A stretch of 64,000 nucleotides of DNA from Domibacillus sp. DTU_2020_1001157_1_SI_ALB_TIR_016 (lineage in GTDB: Bacteria; Bacillota; Bacilli; Bacillales; Domibacillaceae). Location: NCBI RefSeq assembly GCF_032341995.1, contig NZ_CP135439.1, positions 1,674,001 to 1,738,000 of the forward strand, read 5' to 3'. This document shows positions 1 through 9,367 of this stretch, piece by piece. The notes beneath the pieces were generated by a model, which ran no database searches, had not been told where the DNA came from, and was given only the letters and a program-made list of their open reading frames with translations. A program made the position numbers and the translations under genes. The first letter of the stretch is position 1; every line of letters begins with the position of its first letter.

Positions 1-2
1 TT

Positions 3-383
3 ATTCCGGACGTGCCAATGGAGGAAGAAGCGGAGTTTCGGGAGCCGCTGGCGAAGCGGGACATCGCGATGATCCGCTTTGTGACACTAACCAGCTCCGA
101 CGAGCGCATCGCCCAAACGGTGAAAGATGCAGAAGGGTTTATTTACGCGGTCACCGTTAATGGCATTACCGGCGCACGTGCCGGCTTTGCAGACGATCTC
201 AGTGTTCATCTGTCCCGTATTGCGGAGCAAAGCCCTGTCCCGGTTCTGGCCGGATTTGGTGTATCATCAAAAGAACAAGCAGAAGAGCTGGGCGCAGCAT
301 GCGGCGGTGTCATCGTCGGCAGTAAAATTGTCCAGCTGCTTCATGAAGGAAAAGGCGAGGAAATCAAACAGCTTATTCCTTAA
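3..383 (+). CDS. trpA: Tryptophan synthase alpha subunit, C-terminal part
   Basis: The alpha subunit cleaves indole-3-glycerol phosphate to indole and glyceraldehyde-3-phosphate, the penultimate step of tryptophan synthesis, and passes indole to TrpB. The frame is open from the window edge, so about the last 126 residues are seen and the N-terminal half lies outside. Visible family features are the TSSDERI stretch, the VNGITGAR loop that follows a beta strand, and two late glycine-rich phosphate-binding segments (GFGVSS and GVIVGSKIV). The gene ends before a strong hairpin with a T-run, so it is probably the last gene of a trp operon that enters from the left. Confidence 0.93.
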   Translation: MPDVPMEEEAEFREPLAKRDIAMIRFVTLTSSDERIAQTVKDAEGFIYAVTVNGITGARAGFADDLSVHLSRIAEQSPVPVLAGFGVSSKEQAEELGAACGGVIVGSKIVQLLHEGKGEEIKQLIP

Positions 384-420
384 CCCCCTTTTTTAAAAGC
401 AGGACAGCAAGCAATCAAAA

Positions 421-457
421 ACCGCCCTTTTTCCTCCGAAAAAGGGTGGTTTTTTTA
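421..457. terminator. Bidirectional terminator between trpA and the ylmA-like gene
   Basis: The arms ACCGCCCTTTTTC and GAAAAAGGGTGGT form a stem followed by T7 on the plus strand; the A-rich left flank gives a shorter T-tract for the converging minus-strand gene. It separates two convergent genes. Confidence 0.8.
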
Positions 458-1243
458 ATTGGACAGCACTTTCAGCCAGCATCGCTCGTTCTGCCATTCA
501 AGCTCAACCGGCAGGCCGAATGCTTCAGAAAGGATAGGGCTGGTGAGCACACTTTTTTTCTCGCCTGCTGCGAGCATTCTTCCTTCTTTTAAAACGGCAA
601 CGTGTGTAATAGCCGGGAAAATTTCCTCAATATGATGTGTAACGTATAAAAGAGACGTCTTGTGCCGGCCGGCCTGTTGTTCGAGTGCCGTGAGCAGCTC
701 TTCGCGTGCTCTTACATCCAGGCCGGAGCATGGCTCATCTAAAATCATGGCATCAGGTTCAGCCATAAAAGCACGGGCAATAAGCACCCGCCGCTGTTCT
801 CCCTGGGACATAAACCGGTACGGCTTGTCCGCTAAATAAGATAAACGAAGCGATGCCAGCAGTTCATCCGCTTTTTCCCAATCCGCGGCTTCTGTTTTTT
901 CATAAAGGCCAATCGAATTAAAACGGCCGCTTACGACAATCTCCCGGGCACTCTCCGTATTCAGCGTTTCTAAAAAACGGTTTAATGTATTGCCGACAAA
1001 GCCAAGGCGCTTTTTCACATACTCCCAGTTATAACGCCCATATTCGTGACCAAAAACCCGAATCGTGCCGCTTGTAGGAAATTCATACCCGCCCATCATA
1101 TTCAGCATTGTTGACTTGCCTGATCCATTTAACCCTAAAACAGCCCAATGCTCACCCTCTTTTACGGTCCAGTTTACATGGTTTAAAATGACCTTGTCCT
1201 GCCGGACGAAGCGCACTTGCTCATATGAAATTAATTCTGTCAT
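455..1243 (-). CDS. ylmA: ABC transporter ATP-binding protein, YlmA-like
   Basis: A 262-residue single ATPase domain. It shows Walker A GLNGSGKST (residues 37-45), the signature stretch MSQGEQRR, Walker B AMILDEP followed by a D-loop (SGLD), and a switch histidine in VTHHIEE. Length and sequence resemble the stand-alone Bacillus ATPase YlmA (from memory). No permease gene lies next to it, so it either works with a permease encoded elsewhere or has a non-transport role. The start ATG has a GGGAGTGA ribosome site. The substrate cannot be inferred from this window. Confidence 0.8.
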   Translation of the reverse strand: MTELISYEQVRFVRQDKVILNHVNWTVKEGEHWAVLGLNGSGKSTMLNMMGGYEFPTSGTIRVFGHEYGRYNWEYVKKRLGFVGNTLNRFLETLNTESAREIVVSGRFNSIGLYEKTEAADWEKADELLASLRLSYLADKPYRFMSQGEQRRVLIARAFMAEPDAMILDEPCSGLDVRAREELLTALEQQAGRHKTSLLYVTHHIEEIFPAITHVAVLKEGRMLAAGEKKSVLTSPILSEAFGLPVELEWQNERCWLKVLSN

Positions 1244-1743
1244 TATGTATCACTCCCGCTTTTATTGTAACAGAAAAAAATGGATGCTATAAACGGTAAA
1301 AGAAGAAAACCGGTTATCTCATACAGGGATTTTCAAGATACTTTGATATGCTGTTTTGGCATCGAATTAATGCCGAAAATGAAAGGATTTTAGTATAAGA
1401 TTTCACTAATGAACAGAGGGGATTCTATAACACTTTTTTATCGGTTTGAGGTGAAAAAAACCGCATAACGGCGCCTTTTGGAGCGTTTTCATAAAATATG
1501 AAAAATAATTAAGTAAATTTGCAAAAAAGCTTGGTTTTTTGAAAAAACAGTAGTAAGATTGTACTTGAAAAAGGCAGTCTCCAATCAACTGGAACTTGTC
1601 AACAAAATCAGCCTTTTTCGTTTAAATTGCATTCAGAGTGGTAAGGATGTTCTGAAAGCGTTTTTAGATTTTTTTGTACATATTTTGGTAAAAGCGAACG
1701 TATACACGAAAATCAAATGGGCAACAAGTGGAGGTTTTTCAGT
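1244..1743 (+). promoter_or_regulatory. odhAB upstream region with a cre-like site
   Basis: This 500-base gap has no supportable gene. At 1653-1666 it contains TGAAAGCGTTTTTA, which departs from the CcpA operator consensus TGWAANCGNTNWCA at one position (T for C near the end). It lies about 80 bases before the odhA start, which suggests catabolite repression of the TCA-cycle operon. The odhA ribosome site AGTGGAGG is at about 1727-1734. A -35/-10 pair could not be assigned with confidence. Confidence 0.5.
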
Positions 1744-4563
1744 ATGAACATGCAGATTAGCCAGGGAAACCCGTGGAAAAACTTTTCGGGTCCAAACCTT
1801 GGGTATGTAATGGAAGTGTACGAACAATACTTGGCCGATCCAGATGCAATCGACCAGGAGCTGCGCCAGTTATTTGATCAATGGGGTCCCCCGGAGTCGT
1901 TAACTGGAAATACAGCGCAGCATACCACATCAGCGGGTGATCTTGATAAGCTGTTTCGTGCCGTGAAGCTTGCAGACAGCATTCGCATTTATGGTCATTT
2001 GGCAGCAGACATTAATCCGCTTGATGACAGCAAAAAAGACACACGTCGTATTGATCTTGAAACATATGAGCTCACAGAAGCAGATCTTCGCCAAATACCG
2101 GTAGAGTATATTTGTCCAGGCGCTCCGGCACACGTTCAAAACGGATATGACGCCATTATGCACTTGAAAAAAGTGTACACAGATAAAGTTGCTTTTGAAT
2201 TTGCACAAGTACATGATCTGGAAGAAAAACAATGGCTTCGCCAGCAAATTGAATCGACAGATTACTATCCGACGTTTACAGACAGTGACAAGAAAAAGCT
2301 GTTAAAACGTCTTACACAGGTTGAAGGATTTGAGAAATTCATTCATAAAACATTTGTCGGCCAAAAGCGCTTTTCTATTGAAGGCTTAGATGCCATGGTG
2401 CCGCTTTTAGATGAGCTTGTTCACCATTCGGCTGTAAAAGGCGCCCAAACGATTAATATCGGGATGGCTCACCGCGGCCGCTTAAACGTACTTGCCCACA
2501 TTCTCGGCAAACCATACGAAATGATTTTTGCGGAATTTGCTCACGCACCAAGCAAAAAAATGCTGCCTCTTGGTTCTATGAAAATGAACTATTACGGCTG
2601 GACAGGTGACGTAAAGTATCACCTTGGTGCAGACCGCAGCTATAAAGAAGAAGATACACAAACAGCACGTATTACCCTTGCGAACAATCCGAGCCACCTT
2701 GAGGTAGTTAGTCCAATTGTCGCCGGTTATACACGCGCCGCACAGGAAGACCGTACACAAAAAGGAAAACCAGCGTTAGATGTTTCTAAAGCGATGTCTA
2801 TTATCATCCACGGAGACGCAGCATTCCCTGGACAGGGAATTGTCGGCGAAACGTTTAATATGAGCCAGATTAACGGCTATAAAACGGGCGGATCGATTCA
2901 TATTATTGCGAATAATATGATCGGCTTCACAACGGAAAGCTATGATTCACGTTCTACACGGTATGCGTCCGATGTAGCCAAAGGCTTTGAAGTGCCAATC
3001 GTCCACGTGAACGCGGACGACCCGGAAGCATGTGTGGCTGCGGCATTTATGGCGGTCAACTACCGGTCACGCTTCGGCAAAGACTTTGTAATTGACTTGA
3101 TTGGATATCGTCGTTTCGGCCATAACGAAATGGATGAGCCGATGACAACAAATCCAAACATGTACAATATTATTCATAAACATAAAACAGTTCGTGAACT
3201 GTATGCACAAAAACTCGCTGACCGCGGAGTTATTGAAAACGGGTACGCAGATGAAGTGTATAAAGAAAACGAGCAAAAGCTGAAAGACCTGTTTGAAACG
3301 GTTCCTAAAAAAGACGATAATCCGGATATTATTATGAATCCGCCGCAAGTCGTGGAGCAGGACCTGCCGTGCCATAAAACAGGTGTAAGTGAAGAAGACT
3401 TAAAAGCGATCAATCAAGAGCTCCTTCAATGGCCGGAAGGATTCCAGCCGTTTAAAAAGCTTGAGCGTATTTTAAAACGCCGTGAGCAGCTGTTTGTGGA
3501 AGACGGCCAGGTTGACTGGGGTCATGCTGAAACACTGGCATTTGCTTCTATCCTAAAAGAAGGCACACCGATCAGACTAACAGGTCAAGATTCACAGCGC
3601 GGAACATTTGCGCACCGTAATCTTGTTTTGCATGATGAAAACGATGGCAAAGAATACAATACGCTGCATGGTTTAAGCAACGTATCCGCTTCATTTGATG
3701 TCATTAACTCGCCTTTAACAGAAACAGCTGTTGTCGGATTTGAATATGGCTATAACGTATTTTCTCCGGAAACACTCGTTCTTTGGGAAGCACAGTTTGG
3801 AGATTTTGCCAATATGGCCCAGGTAATGTTCGATCAGTTTGTTTCCTCAGGACGGGCGAAATGGGGGCAAAAATCAGGCTTGGTTATGCTTCTGCCGCAT
3901 GGCTATGAAGGCCAGGGACCTGAGCATTCAAGCGGCCGCATCGAGCGCTTCCTGCAGTCTGCAGCTGAAAACAACTGGACGGTAGCGAATTTGTCATCAA
4001 CGGCTCAATATTTCCATATTTTGCGCCGTCAGGCTTCCATCCTGCAAAAAGAGGAAGTTCGCCCGCTTGTTATTATGACACCGAAAAGCTTGCTTCGTCA
4101 TCCGCTGGCTGCATCTAAAGCTTCCGAGTTTTCAAACGGAAACTTCAACATTATTGTGGAAGAGCCGAGAACAGGCAGCAAGCCGAAGAAAGTAGAGCGC
4201 ATTGTGCTTTGCAGCGGGAAAGTGTCTATTGACCTTGCTGAGCAGATCGAGAAGTCAGAAGAAAATCTTGATTGGCTTCACGTATTACGGGTAGAAGAGT
4301 TATATCCGTTCCCGAAAGAAGAAATTACAGCTATTCTCGAACGCTTCCCGAATGTAAAAGAAGTCATCTGGCTTCAAGAAGAACCGCAAAATATGGGTGC
4401 GTGGACATATATGGATCCAAGACTGCGTGATACAGTTCCAGAAGGCGCAACTGTCCGTTACGTAGGCCGCCGCCGCCGTTCTAGTCCATCAGAAGGCGAT
4501 GCGATTGTTCACAAGAAAGAACAAGCTCGTATTCTGCGTACTGTATTAACGAAAGAACAGTAA
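1744..4563 (+). CDS. odhA: 2-oxoglutarate dehydrogenase E1 component
   Basis: A thiamine-diphosphate enzyme that decarboxylates 2-oxoglutarate and transfers the succinyl group to the lipoyl arm of E2 in the TCA cycle (939 residues, normal for the family). Visible are the conserved [15 protein letters not shown] stretch, the ThDP/Mg motif region GDAAFPGQG...NMS, and a transketolase-like C-terminal half with [12 protein letters not shown]. An in-frame ATG exists 27 bases upstream, but ATG 1744 is placed correctly behind the AGTGGAGG site, and the protein then begins with the family-like MNMQ...NPWKNF. It is followed by odhB, the usual Bacillus order. Confidence 0.97.
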   Translation: MNMQISQGNPWKNFSGPNLGYVMEVYEQYLADPDAIDQELRQLFDQWGPPESLTGNTAQHTTSAGDLDKLFRAVKLADSIRIYGHLAADINPLDDSKKDTRRIDLETYELTEADLRQIPVEYICPGAPAHVQNGYDAIMHLKKVYTDKVAFEFAQVHDLEEKQWLRQQIESTDYYPTFTDSDKKKLLKRLTQVEGFEKFIHKTFVGQKRFSIEGLDAMVPLLDELVHHSAVKGAQTINIGMAHRGRLNVLAHILGKPYEMIFAEFAHAPSKKMLPLGSMKMNYYGWTGDVKYHLGADRSYKEEDTQTARITLANNPSHLEVVSPIVAGYTRAAQEDRTQKGKPALDVSKAMSIIIHGDAAFPGQGIVGETFNMSQINGYKTGGSIHIIANNMIGFTTESYDSRSTRYASDVAKGFEVPIVHVNADDPEACVAAAFMAVNYRSRFGKDFVIDLIGYRRFGHNEMDEPMTTNPNMYNIIHKHKTVRELYAQKLADRGVIENGYADEVYKENEQKLKDLFETVPKKDDNPDIIMNPPQVVEQDLPCHKTGVSEEDLKAINQELLQWPEGFQPFKKLERILKRREQLFVEDGQVDWGHAETLAFASILKEGTPIRLTGQDSQRGTFAHRNLVLHDENDGKEYNTLHGLSNVSASFDVINSPLTETAVVGFEYGYNVFSPETLVLWEAQFGDFANMAQVMFDQFVSSGRAKWGQKSGLVMLLPHGYEGQGPEHSSGRIERFLQSAAENNWTVANLSSTAQYFHILRRQASILQKEEVRPLVIMTPKSLLRHPLAASKASEFSNGNFNIIVEEPRTGSKPKKVERIVLCSGKVSIDLAEQIEKSEENLDWLHVLRVEELYPFPKEEITAILERFPNVKEVIWLQEEPQNMGAWTYMDPRLRDTVPEGATVRYVGRRRRSSPSEGDAIVHKKEQARILRTVLTKEQ

Positions 4564-4569
4564 AAATAA

Positions 4570-4590
4570 CCGGCTCCACTCTGGAGCCGG
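4570..4590 (+). other. Intercistronic hairpin between odhA and odhB
   Basis: A perfect 8-bp stem, CCGGCTCC/GGAGCCGG, with a 5-base loop starts 6 bases after the odhA stop. No T-run follows, so it is more likely an mRNA stability or processing element, or a weak attenuator, than a full terminator. Confidence 0.55.
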
Positions 4591-4635
4591 AAATGTACAT
4601 AAAACGACATGGAAATTACTGAGGAGGATTTTATC

Positions 4636-5892
4636 GTGGCTGAAATTAGAGTTCCTGAACTAGCAGAATCAATTACAGAAGGTACAATTGCGCAATGGCT
4701 GAAACAACCGGGTGATTACGTTGAAAAAGGCGAATATATTGTTGAGCTTGAAACGGACAAAGTCAATGTAGAAGTTATTTCTGAAGAAGCAGGAACCATC
4801 AAAGAATTGCAAGCGGCAGAAGGCGACACGGTCGAAGTAGGCCAGGTAATCGCGATTGTGGAAGCAGGAGCGGGCAGTTCTGCAGGAACGTCTGCACCAG
4901 CTGAAACGGAAGCTGCGCCTGTTCAAACAGAGGCGAAAGCAAAAGAAGATATCGTAAAAGAAGAGCCTGCTCAAAAACAGGAGGAAGCAGCAAGCCGTAC
5001 GGTTGCTTCACCAGCGGCTCGTAAGCTTGCCCGTGAAAAAGGCATTGATTTAAATGCTGTTAAAACGGTTGATCCACTTGGACGTGTACGCGTGCAGGAT
5101 GTAGAATCACATCAAAACACACCGGCTCCGGCACCAAAGCAGGCTGCTCCACAAAAACAAGCGGCTTCCGCACCGAAAGCACAGGACAACGGCAAACCGG
5201 TTGAGCGCGAGCGCATGAGCCGCCGCCGTCAGACGATTGCAAAACGCCTGGTGGAAGTACAGCAGACAGCAGCGATGCTGACAACGTTTAACGAAATCGA
5301 TATGACGAATATTATGGACCTTCGTAAACGTAAAAAAGACAAATTCTTTGATGATCATGATGTTCGCCTGGGCTTTATGTCGTTCTTTACAAAAGCAGTT
5401 GTGGCAGGGCTGAAAAAGTATCCATATGTAAATGCGGAAATTGACGGAGACGAAATTGTCTTGAAGAAGTTTTATGATATCGGCGTTGCCGTATCAACAG
5501 ACGATGGCTTAGTTGTACCGGTCGTGCGTGACTGTGACCGCAAAAACTTTGCAGAAATCGAAGGCTCTATTATGGATATGGCCTTGAAAGCACGCGATAA
5601 CAAGCTGGCGCTTGGTGACCTGCAGGGCGGTTCGTTTACAATCACGAACGGCGGTGTATTCGGTTCCCTTCTATCAACACCAATTTTAAACGGCTCGCAA
5701 GTGGGTATTCTTGGTATGCATACGATTCAAAGACGCCCGGTTGCGATTGGTGATGCGGTCGAAATCCGTCCGATGATGTATGTGGCTCTTTCATACGATC
5801 ACCGCATTATTGATGGAAAAGAAGCGGTTGGATTCTTGAAAATGGTTAAAGAGTTAATTGAAAATCCAGAAGACCTTCTTCTTGAAGGATAA
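4636..5892 (+). CDS. odhB: 2-oxoglutarate dehydrogenase E2, dihydrolipoyl succinyltransferase
   Basis: The core of the 2-oxoglutarate dehydrogenase complex; it transfers succinyl from lipoamide to CoA. With the GTG start at 4636 it has 418 residues. The lipoyl domain has its modified lysine in ETDKVNVEV (about residue 42). An Ala/Pro/Glu/Gln-rich linker leads to the E3-binding domain ([14 protein letters not shown]), a second linker follows, then the acyltransferase domain with the HxxxDG active site in [11 protein letters not shown]. An upstream in-frame ATG (4609) is rejected because GAGGAGG at 4621-4627 sits 8 bases before the GTG and the product then begins [12 protein letters not shown], the usual family N-terminus. 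Confidence 0.97.
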   Translation: MAEIRVPELAESITEGTIAQWLKQPGDYVEKGEYIVELETDKVNVEVISEEAGTIKELQAAEGDTVEVGQVIAIVEAGAGSSAGTSAPAETEAAPVQTEAKAKEDIVKEEPAQKQEEAASRTVASPAARKLAREKGIDLNAVKTVDPLGRVRVQDVESHQNTPAPAPKQAAPQKQAASAPKAQDNGKPVERERMSRRRQTIAKRLVEVQQTAAMLTTFNEIDMTNIMDLRKRKKDKFFDDHDVRLGFMSFFTKAVVAGLKKYPYVNAEIDGDEIVLKKFYDIGVAVSTDDGLVVPVVRDCDRKNFAEIEGSIMDMALKARDNKLALGDLQGGSFTITNGGVFGSLLSTPILNGSQVGILGMHTIQRRPVAIGDAVEIRPMMYVALSYDHRIIDGKEAVGFLKMVKELIENPEDLLLEG

Positions 5893-5894
5893 GA

Positions 5895-5925
5895 AAAAAC
5901 CCGCAGCGCCTGCTGCGGGTTTTTC
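5895..5925 (+). terminator. odhAB operon terminator
   Basis: Stem AAAAACCCGCAGC/GCTGCGGGTTTTT with a 4-base loop and T-run directly after the odhB stop. The left A-run also allows termination of the convergent sda-like gene. Confidence 0.9.
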
Positions 5926-5932
5926 TTGTTTA

Positions 5933-6070
5933 TTAGCTCTTTGCAAGTTTAGGAGAAAGGCCTCGCTTATTCACTTCTGTTTTTAATGTTTCAATTTCAG
6001 ATTTGTTTCGGTCTTGCTTCAATGCATCCCTGTAAGCAGCCACCAGCATCTCGTCACTCATAATTTTCAT
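5933..6070 (-). CDS. sda: Sda-like sporulation checkpoint peptide (45 aa)
   Basis: A 45-codon gene with start ATG at 6070 behind a strong AAAGGAGGTC ribosome site. It encodes MKIMSDEMLVAAYRDA... and ends ...GLSPKLAKS. The pattern (M/L)SDExL-x-x-Y, a charged helix, then a second helix ending in (K/R)RGL matches the helical-hairpin Sda family, which blocks autophosphorylation of sporulation sensor kinases such as KinA. From memory, B. subtilis Sda is 46 residues and starts MRKLSDELL. A -10 TATAAT lies upstream on the minus strand (6136-6141), and a palindrome (AAAGAGAAA/TTTCTCTTT, 6103-6124) falls in the leader. I saw no DnaA box, so replication-stress control is not supported. Assignment rests on pattern only. 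Confidence 0.68.
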   Translation of the reverse strand: MKIMSDEMLVAAYRDALKQDRNKSEIETLKTEVNKRGLSPKLAKS

Positions 6071-6262
6071 TTTTATGACCTCCTTTGATATGGTGTTTAA
6101 ATAAAGAGAAAAGAGTTTCTCTTTATTTTCTGATTATTATACTAGCAATAAAATAAAAGGCAAATGATAACAGTCAAAGGACAAAAAACGCTATAATATT
6201 CCTAAATAATATACTAGTTTTTGAAAATTTTTAAGTAAAATCATGATAAAGGAGGTAATTTG

Positions 6263-7711
6263 TTGTATATTTATAAGAGTAGTGATATAAGCAAAACAGA
6301 CCAGTTGGCTGATAAAAATGGGATGTCTTCTTTTACGTTAATGGAACTTGCTGGAGCTGGTTTATGGAAAAAAATAGCTTCTTCTTATAAAATAAGTGAC
6401 CATTCATTTCTTATTTTAGCCGGGAAAGGAAACAACGGCGGTGATAGTATTGTGCTCGCACGTTACTTAAAGCGGGCCGGGGCTGCCTGTCATCTTTTCT
6501 TTCCAGACGGACTGCCAAAAACGGGTCCAGCAAAGCAGCATTTAATGTATTACGAAACGTGCGGATACTCCTATGAAACGGGTCTGCCAGCTACTTCGGC
6601 CTCTATTGTCGTCGATGCGCTTTTAGGCGCTGGCACGCGGCTGCCGCTATCAAAAGCAATCCGGGACTGTGTGGATTGGATAAATGCGCAAAAGAAGCAT
6701 CTTATCTCAATTGACCTGCCGACGGGTACAGCTTCTGATAATGGGGACTGTGATGAATCCGTCCTTCATGCACACAAAACGTACGTCCTTCATGGGTACA
6801 AGCCGTCCCGGTTTTTATACCCTGCGGCGGCTTGTTATGGAGAAACTGAAATTGTCGACATTGGACTCATACACACATCAAATTGGAAGGTGTACGAGCC
6901 GGCTCCTCGTTCCCGTTCTTTTTATCATCTTGCGCATAATACCCATAAAGGCACATTTGGCCATGGCCTCCTGGTAGCCGGAACCGGTGAAATGCCTGGG
7001 AGTGCAGCGCTTGCTGCATTAGGAGCTGTGTCATGCGGAGCAGGTAAGCTGACCGTGCAGACGGATCAAGAAGCGGTCCCGGTCATTGCTTCTCATGTGC
7101 CGGAAGCAATGTATCATTTTAAAAAAGGAATAGACGACAATCATCCATACGAAGCGGTTGCTGCCGGCTGTGGCAGAGCAGCAGACGGAGAAATGGAAGA
7201 GATCGTTCAGCATTTATTGCAGCAGGAGAAGCCGGTCATTTTAGATGCAGGTGCACTGGGGCCGCGGAGCTACAAGGAAGCAAGGTGCCCAGTAGTAGTA
7301 ACGCCGCATCCTGGTGAGTTTGCGCGGATGACCGGAAAACCGGTTGGCTTTATTCAAAAAAATCGGCTGCAGGAAGCCTCGGCATATGCAGTCGAACACG
7401 GCGTAACGGTTGTGTTAAAAGGGGAATATACCGTCATAGCATTCGCGGATGGAAGCGGCTTTGTTAATCAAACAGGAAATGAAGGGTTGTCTAAAGGCGG
7501 AAGTGGCGATACACTGACAGGTGTGATGCTGGCGCTTATCATGCGTAATCCTGATCTTAAGGCCGCTGTCGCGGATGCTGTTTATCTGCACGGAAAATGT
7601 GCGGATCATTGGAAACAGCTTCGTCCGGCCCAAGCGATGCGCCCCCTTGGTATTCACGAGCTGATTCCGGATGCAATAAATGAAATAATAAAGGAGACCA
7701 ACGAAACATGA
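6263..7711 (+). CDS. nnr: Bifunctional NAD(P)HX epimerase/ADP-dependent dehydratase
   Basis: Repairs hydrated NADH and NADPH: the N-terminal YjeF_N domain epimerises R-NAD(P)HX, and the C-terminal ribokinase-like domain dehydrates the S form using ADP. About 482 residues. The N-domain shows GKGNNGGDS, VVDALLGAGTR and SIDLPTG. The C-domain shows THKGTFGHGLLVAG, TPHPGEFARM and the catalytic GGSGDTLTG. The start is TTG; of two consecutive TTG codons (6260, 6263) the second is better spaced from AAAGGAGG at 6248-6255. The stop overlaps the next start (ATGA), so translation of the two is coupled. Confidence 0.93.
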   Translation: MYIYKSSDISKTDQLADKNGMSSFTLMELAGAGLWKKIASSYKISDHSFLILAGKGNNGGDSIVLARYLKRAGAACHLFFPDGLPKTGPAKQHLMYYETCGYSYETGLPATSASIVVDALLGAGTRLPLSKAIRDCVDWINAQKKHLISIDLPTGTASDNGDCDESVLHAHKTYVLHGYKPSRFLYPAAACYGETEIVDIGLIHTSNWKVYEPAPRSRSFYHLAHNTHKGTFGHGLLVAGTGEMPGSAALAALGAVSCGAGKLTVQTDQEAVPVIASHVPEAMYHFKKGIDDNHPYEAVAAGCGRAADGEMEEIVQHLLQQEKPVILDAGALGPRSYKEARCPVVVTPHPGEFARMTGKPVGFIQKNRLQEASAYAVEHGVTVVLKGEYTVIAFADGSGFVNQTGNEGLSKGGSGDTLTGVMLALIMRNPDLKAAVADAVYLHGKCADHWKQLRPAQAMRPLGIHELIPDAINEIIKETNET

Positions 7712-7917
7712 TTCATTTAAACTGGGACAAAACAAAACCGATTAAACAGGTAAAATGCGTTCATACAGACGCCAAAAAGTATGTTGTTGAAAATGCGCTG
7801 ACAAAAGGAAACGTTTATGAGGTAAAAAACGAAACCGAGGAATTTTATTTTGTAGTAGATAATAAGGGCCGTGTTTCCGGCTTTTACAAAGATTATTTTG
7901 AAGAAGTAACGGGATAA
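7708..7917 (+). CDS. Small conserved Bacillus protein, DUF6501-like (69 aa)
   Basis: A 69-residue soluble protein starting IHLNWDKTKPIKQVKCVHTD, with alternating beta-strand character and a conserved-looking end GFYKDYFEEV. It resembles small Bacillus proteins I recall as DUF6501; no function is known to me. Its ATG overlaps the nnr stop by four bases and rok starts 29 bases downstream, so the three genes look co-transcribed. No membrane segment, signal peptide or metal motif is visible. The family name is from memory and could be wrong; that the gene is real is well supported by the coupled start. Confidence 0.75.
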   Translation: MIHLNWDKTKPIKQVKCVHTDAKKYVVENALTKGNVYEVKNETEEFYFVVDNKGRVSGFYKDYFEEVTG

Positions 7918-7946
7918 ACGAATGTTAGCTGTAAGGGGGCAGAAAA

Positions 7947-8402
7947 ATGTTTAACGAGCGCATGGCCTTAAAGATCAGGCTGGATCAATTAGCGGATGCG
8001 GAAGTTCGAGTAATGCAGGAATTTAAAAAAGAACGGGAAGCGATTTTTGCGCGGCTTCAGGAACTGGATGAAACAGAAGAGAATCACAGGCCTGACATAA
8101 CGGCTGCTGCTGCTGACATAACAGCTGCGGCTGATATAACAGCTGTTACGACAGTTGGAGCACCGCCAAAAATACGCAGAGGACGCCGGAGCGAAGGGTT
8201 AACAGAGCTTCGCGATATAACCATCCGCATTTTGAAAAAGCAGAATACGCCTATTCGCGGCATCGAGCTGCAGCGTTATGTAGAGGAGCAGTCCGGCAAG
8301 AAAATTGCAAACATGACCACTTTTATGAATAGTCTTGAGCGCGAAAATGCACATGTCCGCAAGCTTGGGCGGGGTCTTTACATTTACGAATATGATTTAT
8401 AA
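7947..8402 (+). CDS. rok: Rok-like nucleoid-associated repressor
   Basis: Rok binds AT-rich DNA and silences competence (comK) and foreign genes in B. subtilis. This 151-residue protein begins MFNERMALKIRLDQLADAEV, nearly the B. subtilis Rok N-terminal oligomerisation coiled coil, and ends with the winged-helix region (RDITIRILKKQNTPIRG..ELQRYVEEQSG..IANMTTFMNSL). The charged linker is shorter than in B. subtilis Rok (191 residues) and carries a small tandem repeat, three copies of DITA(A)A around residues 50-66. The start follows AAGGGGG. It lies behind nnr and the small gene, and a terminator follows. Confidence 0.9.
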   Translation: MFNERMALKIRLDQLADAEVRVMQEFKKEREAIFARLQELDETEENHRPDITAAAADITAAADITAVTTVGAPPKIRRGRRSEGLTELRDITIRILKKQNTPIRGIELQRYVEEQSGKKIANMTTFMNSLERENAHVRKLGRGLYIYEYDL

Positions 8403-8403
8403 T

Positions 8404-8436
8404 GCAAAAAAGCGGACGGACAGTTCGCTTTTTTGC
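8404..8436 (+). terminator. Terminator after rok
   Basis: GCAAAAAAGCGGAC pairs with GTTCGCTTTTTTGC around a 5-base loop directly after the rok stop, closing the nnr-rok transcript. Confidence 0.85.
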
Positions 8437-8496
8437 GTTGTATGCCTTTTCAGGTGTATGATAAAGCGTGCACAGTTATGAGAAAGGAAGATTTTT

Positions 8497-9366
8497 TTGA
8501 ACATTACAACCTTGCCAGAATCGATTCAGTCGATCATTCATGAAAGAAAAAAACAGTTTGGACTCGAAGAAGATACACAGTCCAATTCTTATATAGCCCA
8601 AAGTGAAGAGATCGTATCAGATACGGTTATTTCTTTAGCGCTTGGCAAAAACATTTTGCTGAAAGGGCCAACAGGCTCTGGAAAAACAAAACTGTCAGAA
8701 TCACTTGCTGCATTTTTTGGCCAGCCGGTTCACAGTATTAACTGTTCCATTGATCTGGACGCCGAGGCGATGCTTGGCTTTAAAACGATTGTCGAGGCAG
8801 ATGGCAAAACACAAATTGATTTTGTGGAAGGTCCTGTTATTCAAGCGATGAAAAAAGGACATCTTTTATATATTGATGAAATTAATATGGCGAAGCCGGA
8901 AACGCTGCCGATCTTAAACGGTGTATTGGACTATCGCCGTCAAATCACGAATCCGTTCACAGGAGAAGTCGTGACTGCAAAGCCGACATTCAGTGTGATC
9001 GCTGCGGTGAACGAAGGGTACGCAGGTACAGCCCCGATGAATGAAGCGCTGAAAAACCGTTTTATCGTATTTGAGATTCCGTACATTTCAGGAGATATCC
9101 TGCTGCAGGTATTAAAGCAGCAGTCTGTTCTCCAGGATCAGGCGATGCTTGAGAAATTCGTTTCTCTGTCCGGTGACTTAACGACACTTGTTGAAAGCGG
9201 CCGTCTGCCGGAAGAAGCTTCTTCGATCCGCGCGCTGGTGGATGCATGCGACCTGGCTCTTTACATGCCGCCAATGCGGGCCGTGGAAAGCGCGATTGCC
9301 GGTAAGCTTGACGATGAACGCGAAAAAGCCGCAGTCCTAAACGCGGCGGAAACATGGTTCGCCTAA
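8497..9366 (+). CDS. yojN: MoxR-family AAA+ ATPase (YojN-like)
   Basis: A 289-residue MoxR/NorQ-type AAA+ ATPase. Walker A GPTGSGKT is near residue 61, Walker B is LLYIDEINMAKPE, sensor-1 is in VIAAVNEG, and an arginine-finger region lies at NEALKNRF. MoxR ATPases act as chaperones with a VWA partner in cofactor insertion or complex activation. The start is TTG behind AGAAAGGAAG. The VWA gene follows after one base. B. subtilis yojN-yojO also lies beside odhAB, so the neighbourhood is conserved and a role connected with the dehydrogenase is possible but unproven. Confidence 0.9.
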   Translation: MNITTLPESIQSIIHERKKQFGLEEDTQSNSYIAQSEEIVSDTVISLALGKNILLKGPTGSGKTKLSESLAAFFGQPVHSINCSIDLDAEAMLGFKTIVEADGKTQIDFVEGPVIQAMKKGHLLYIDEINMAKPETLPILNGVLDYRRQITNPFTGEVVTAKPTFSVIAAVNEGYAGTAPMNEALKNRFIVFEIPYISGDILLQVLKQQSVLQDQAMLEKFVSLSGDLTTLVESGRLPEEASSIRALVDACDLALYMPPMRAVESAIAGKLDDEREKAAVLNAAETWFA

Positions 9367-9367
9367 C

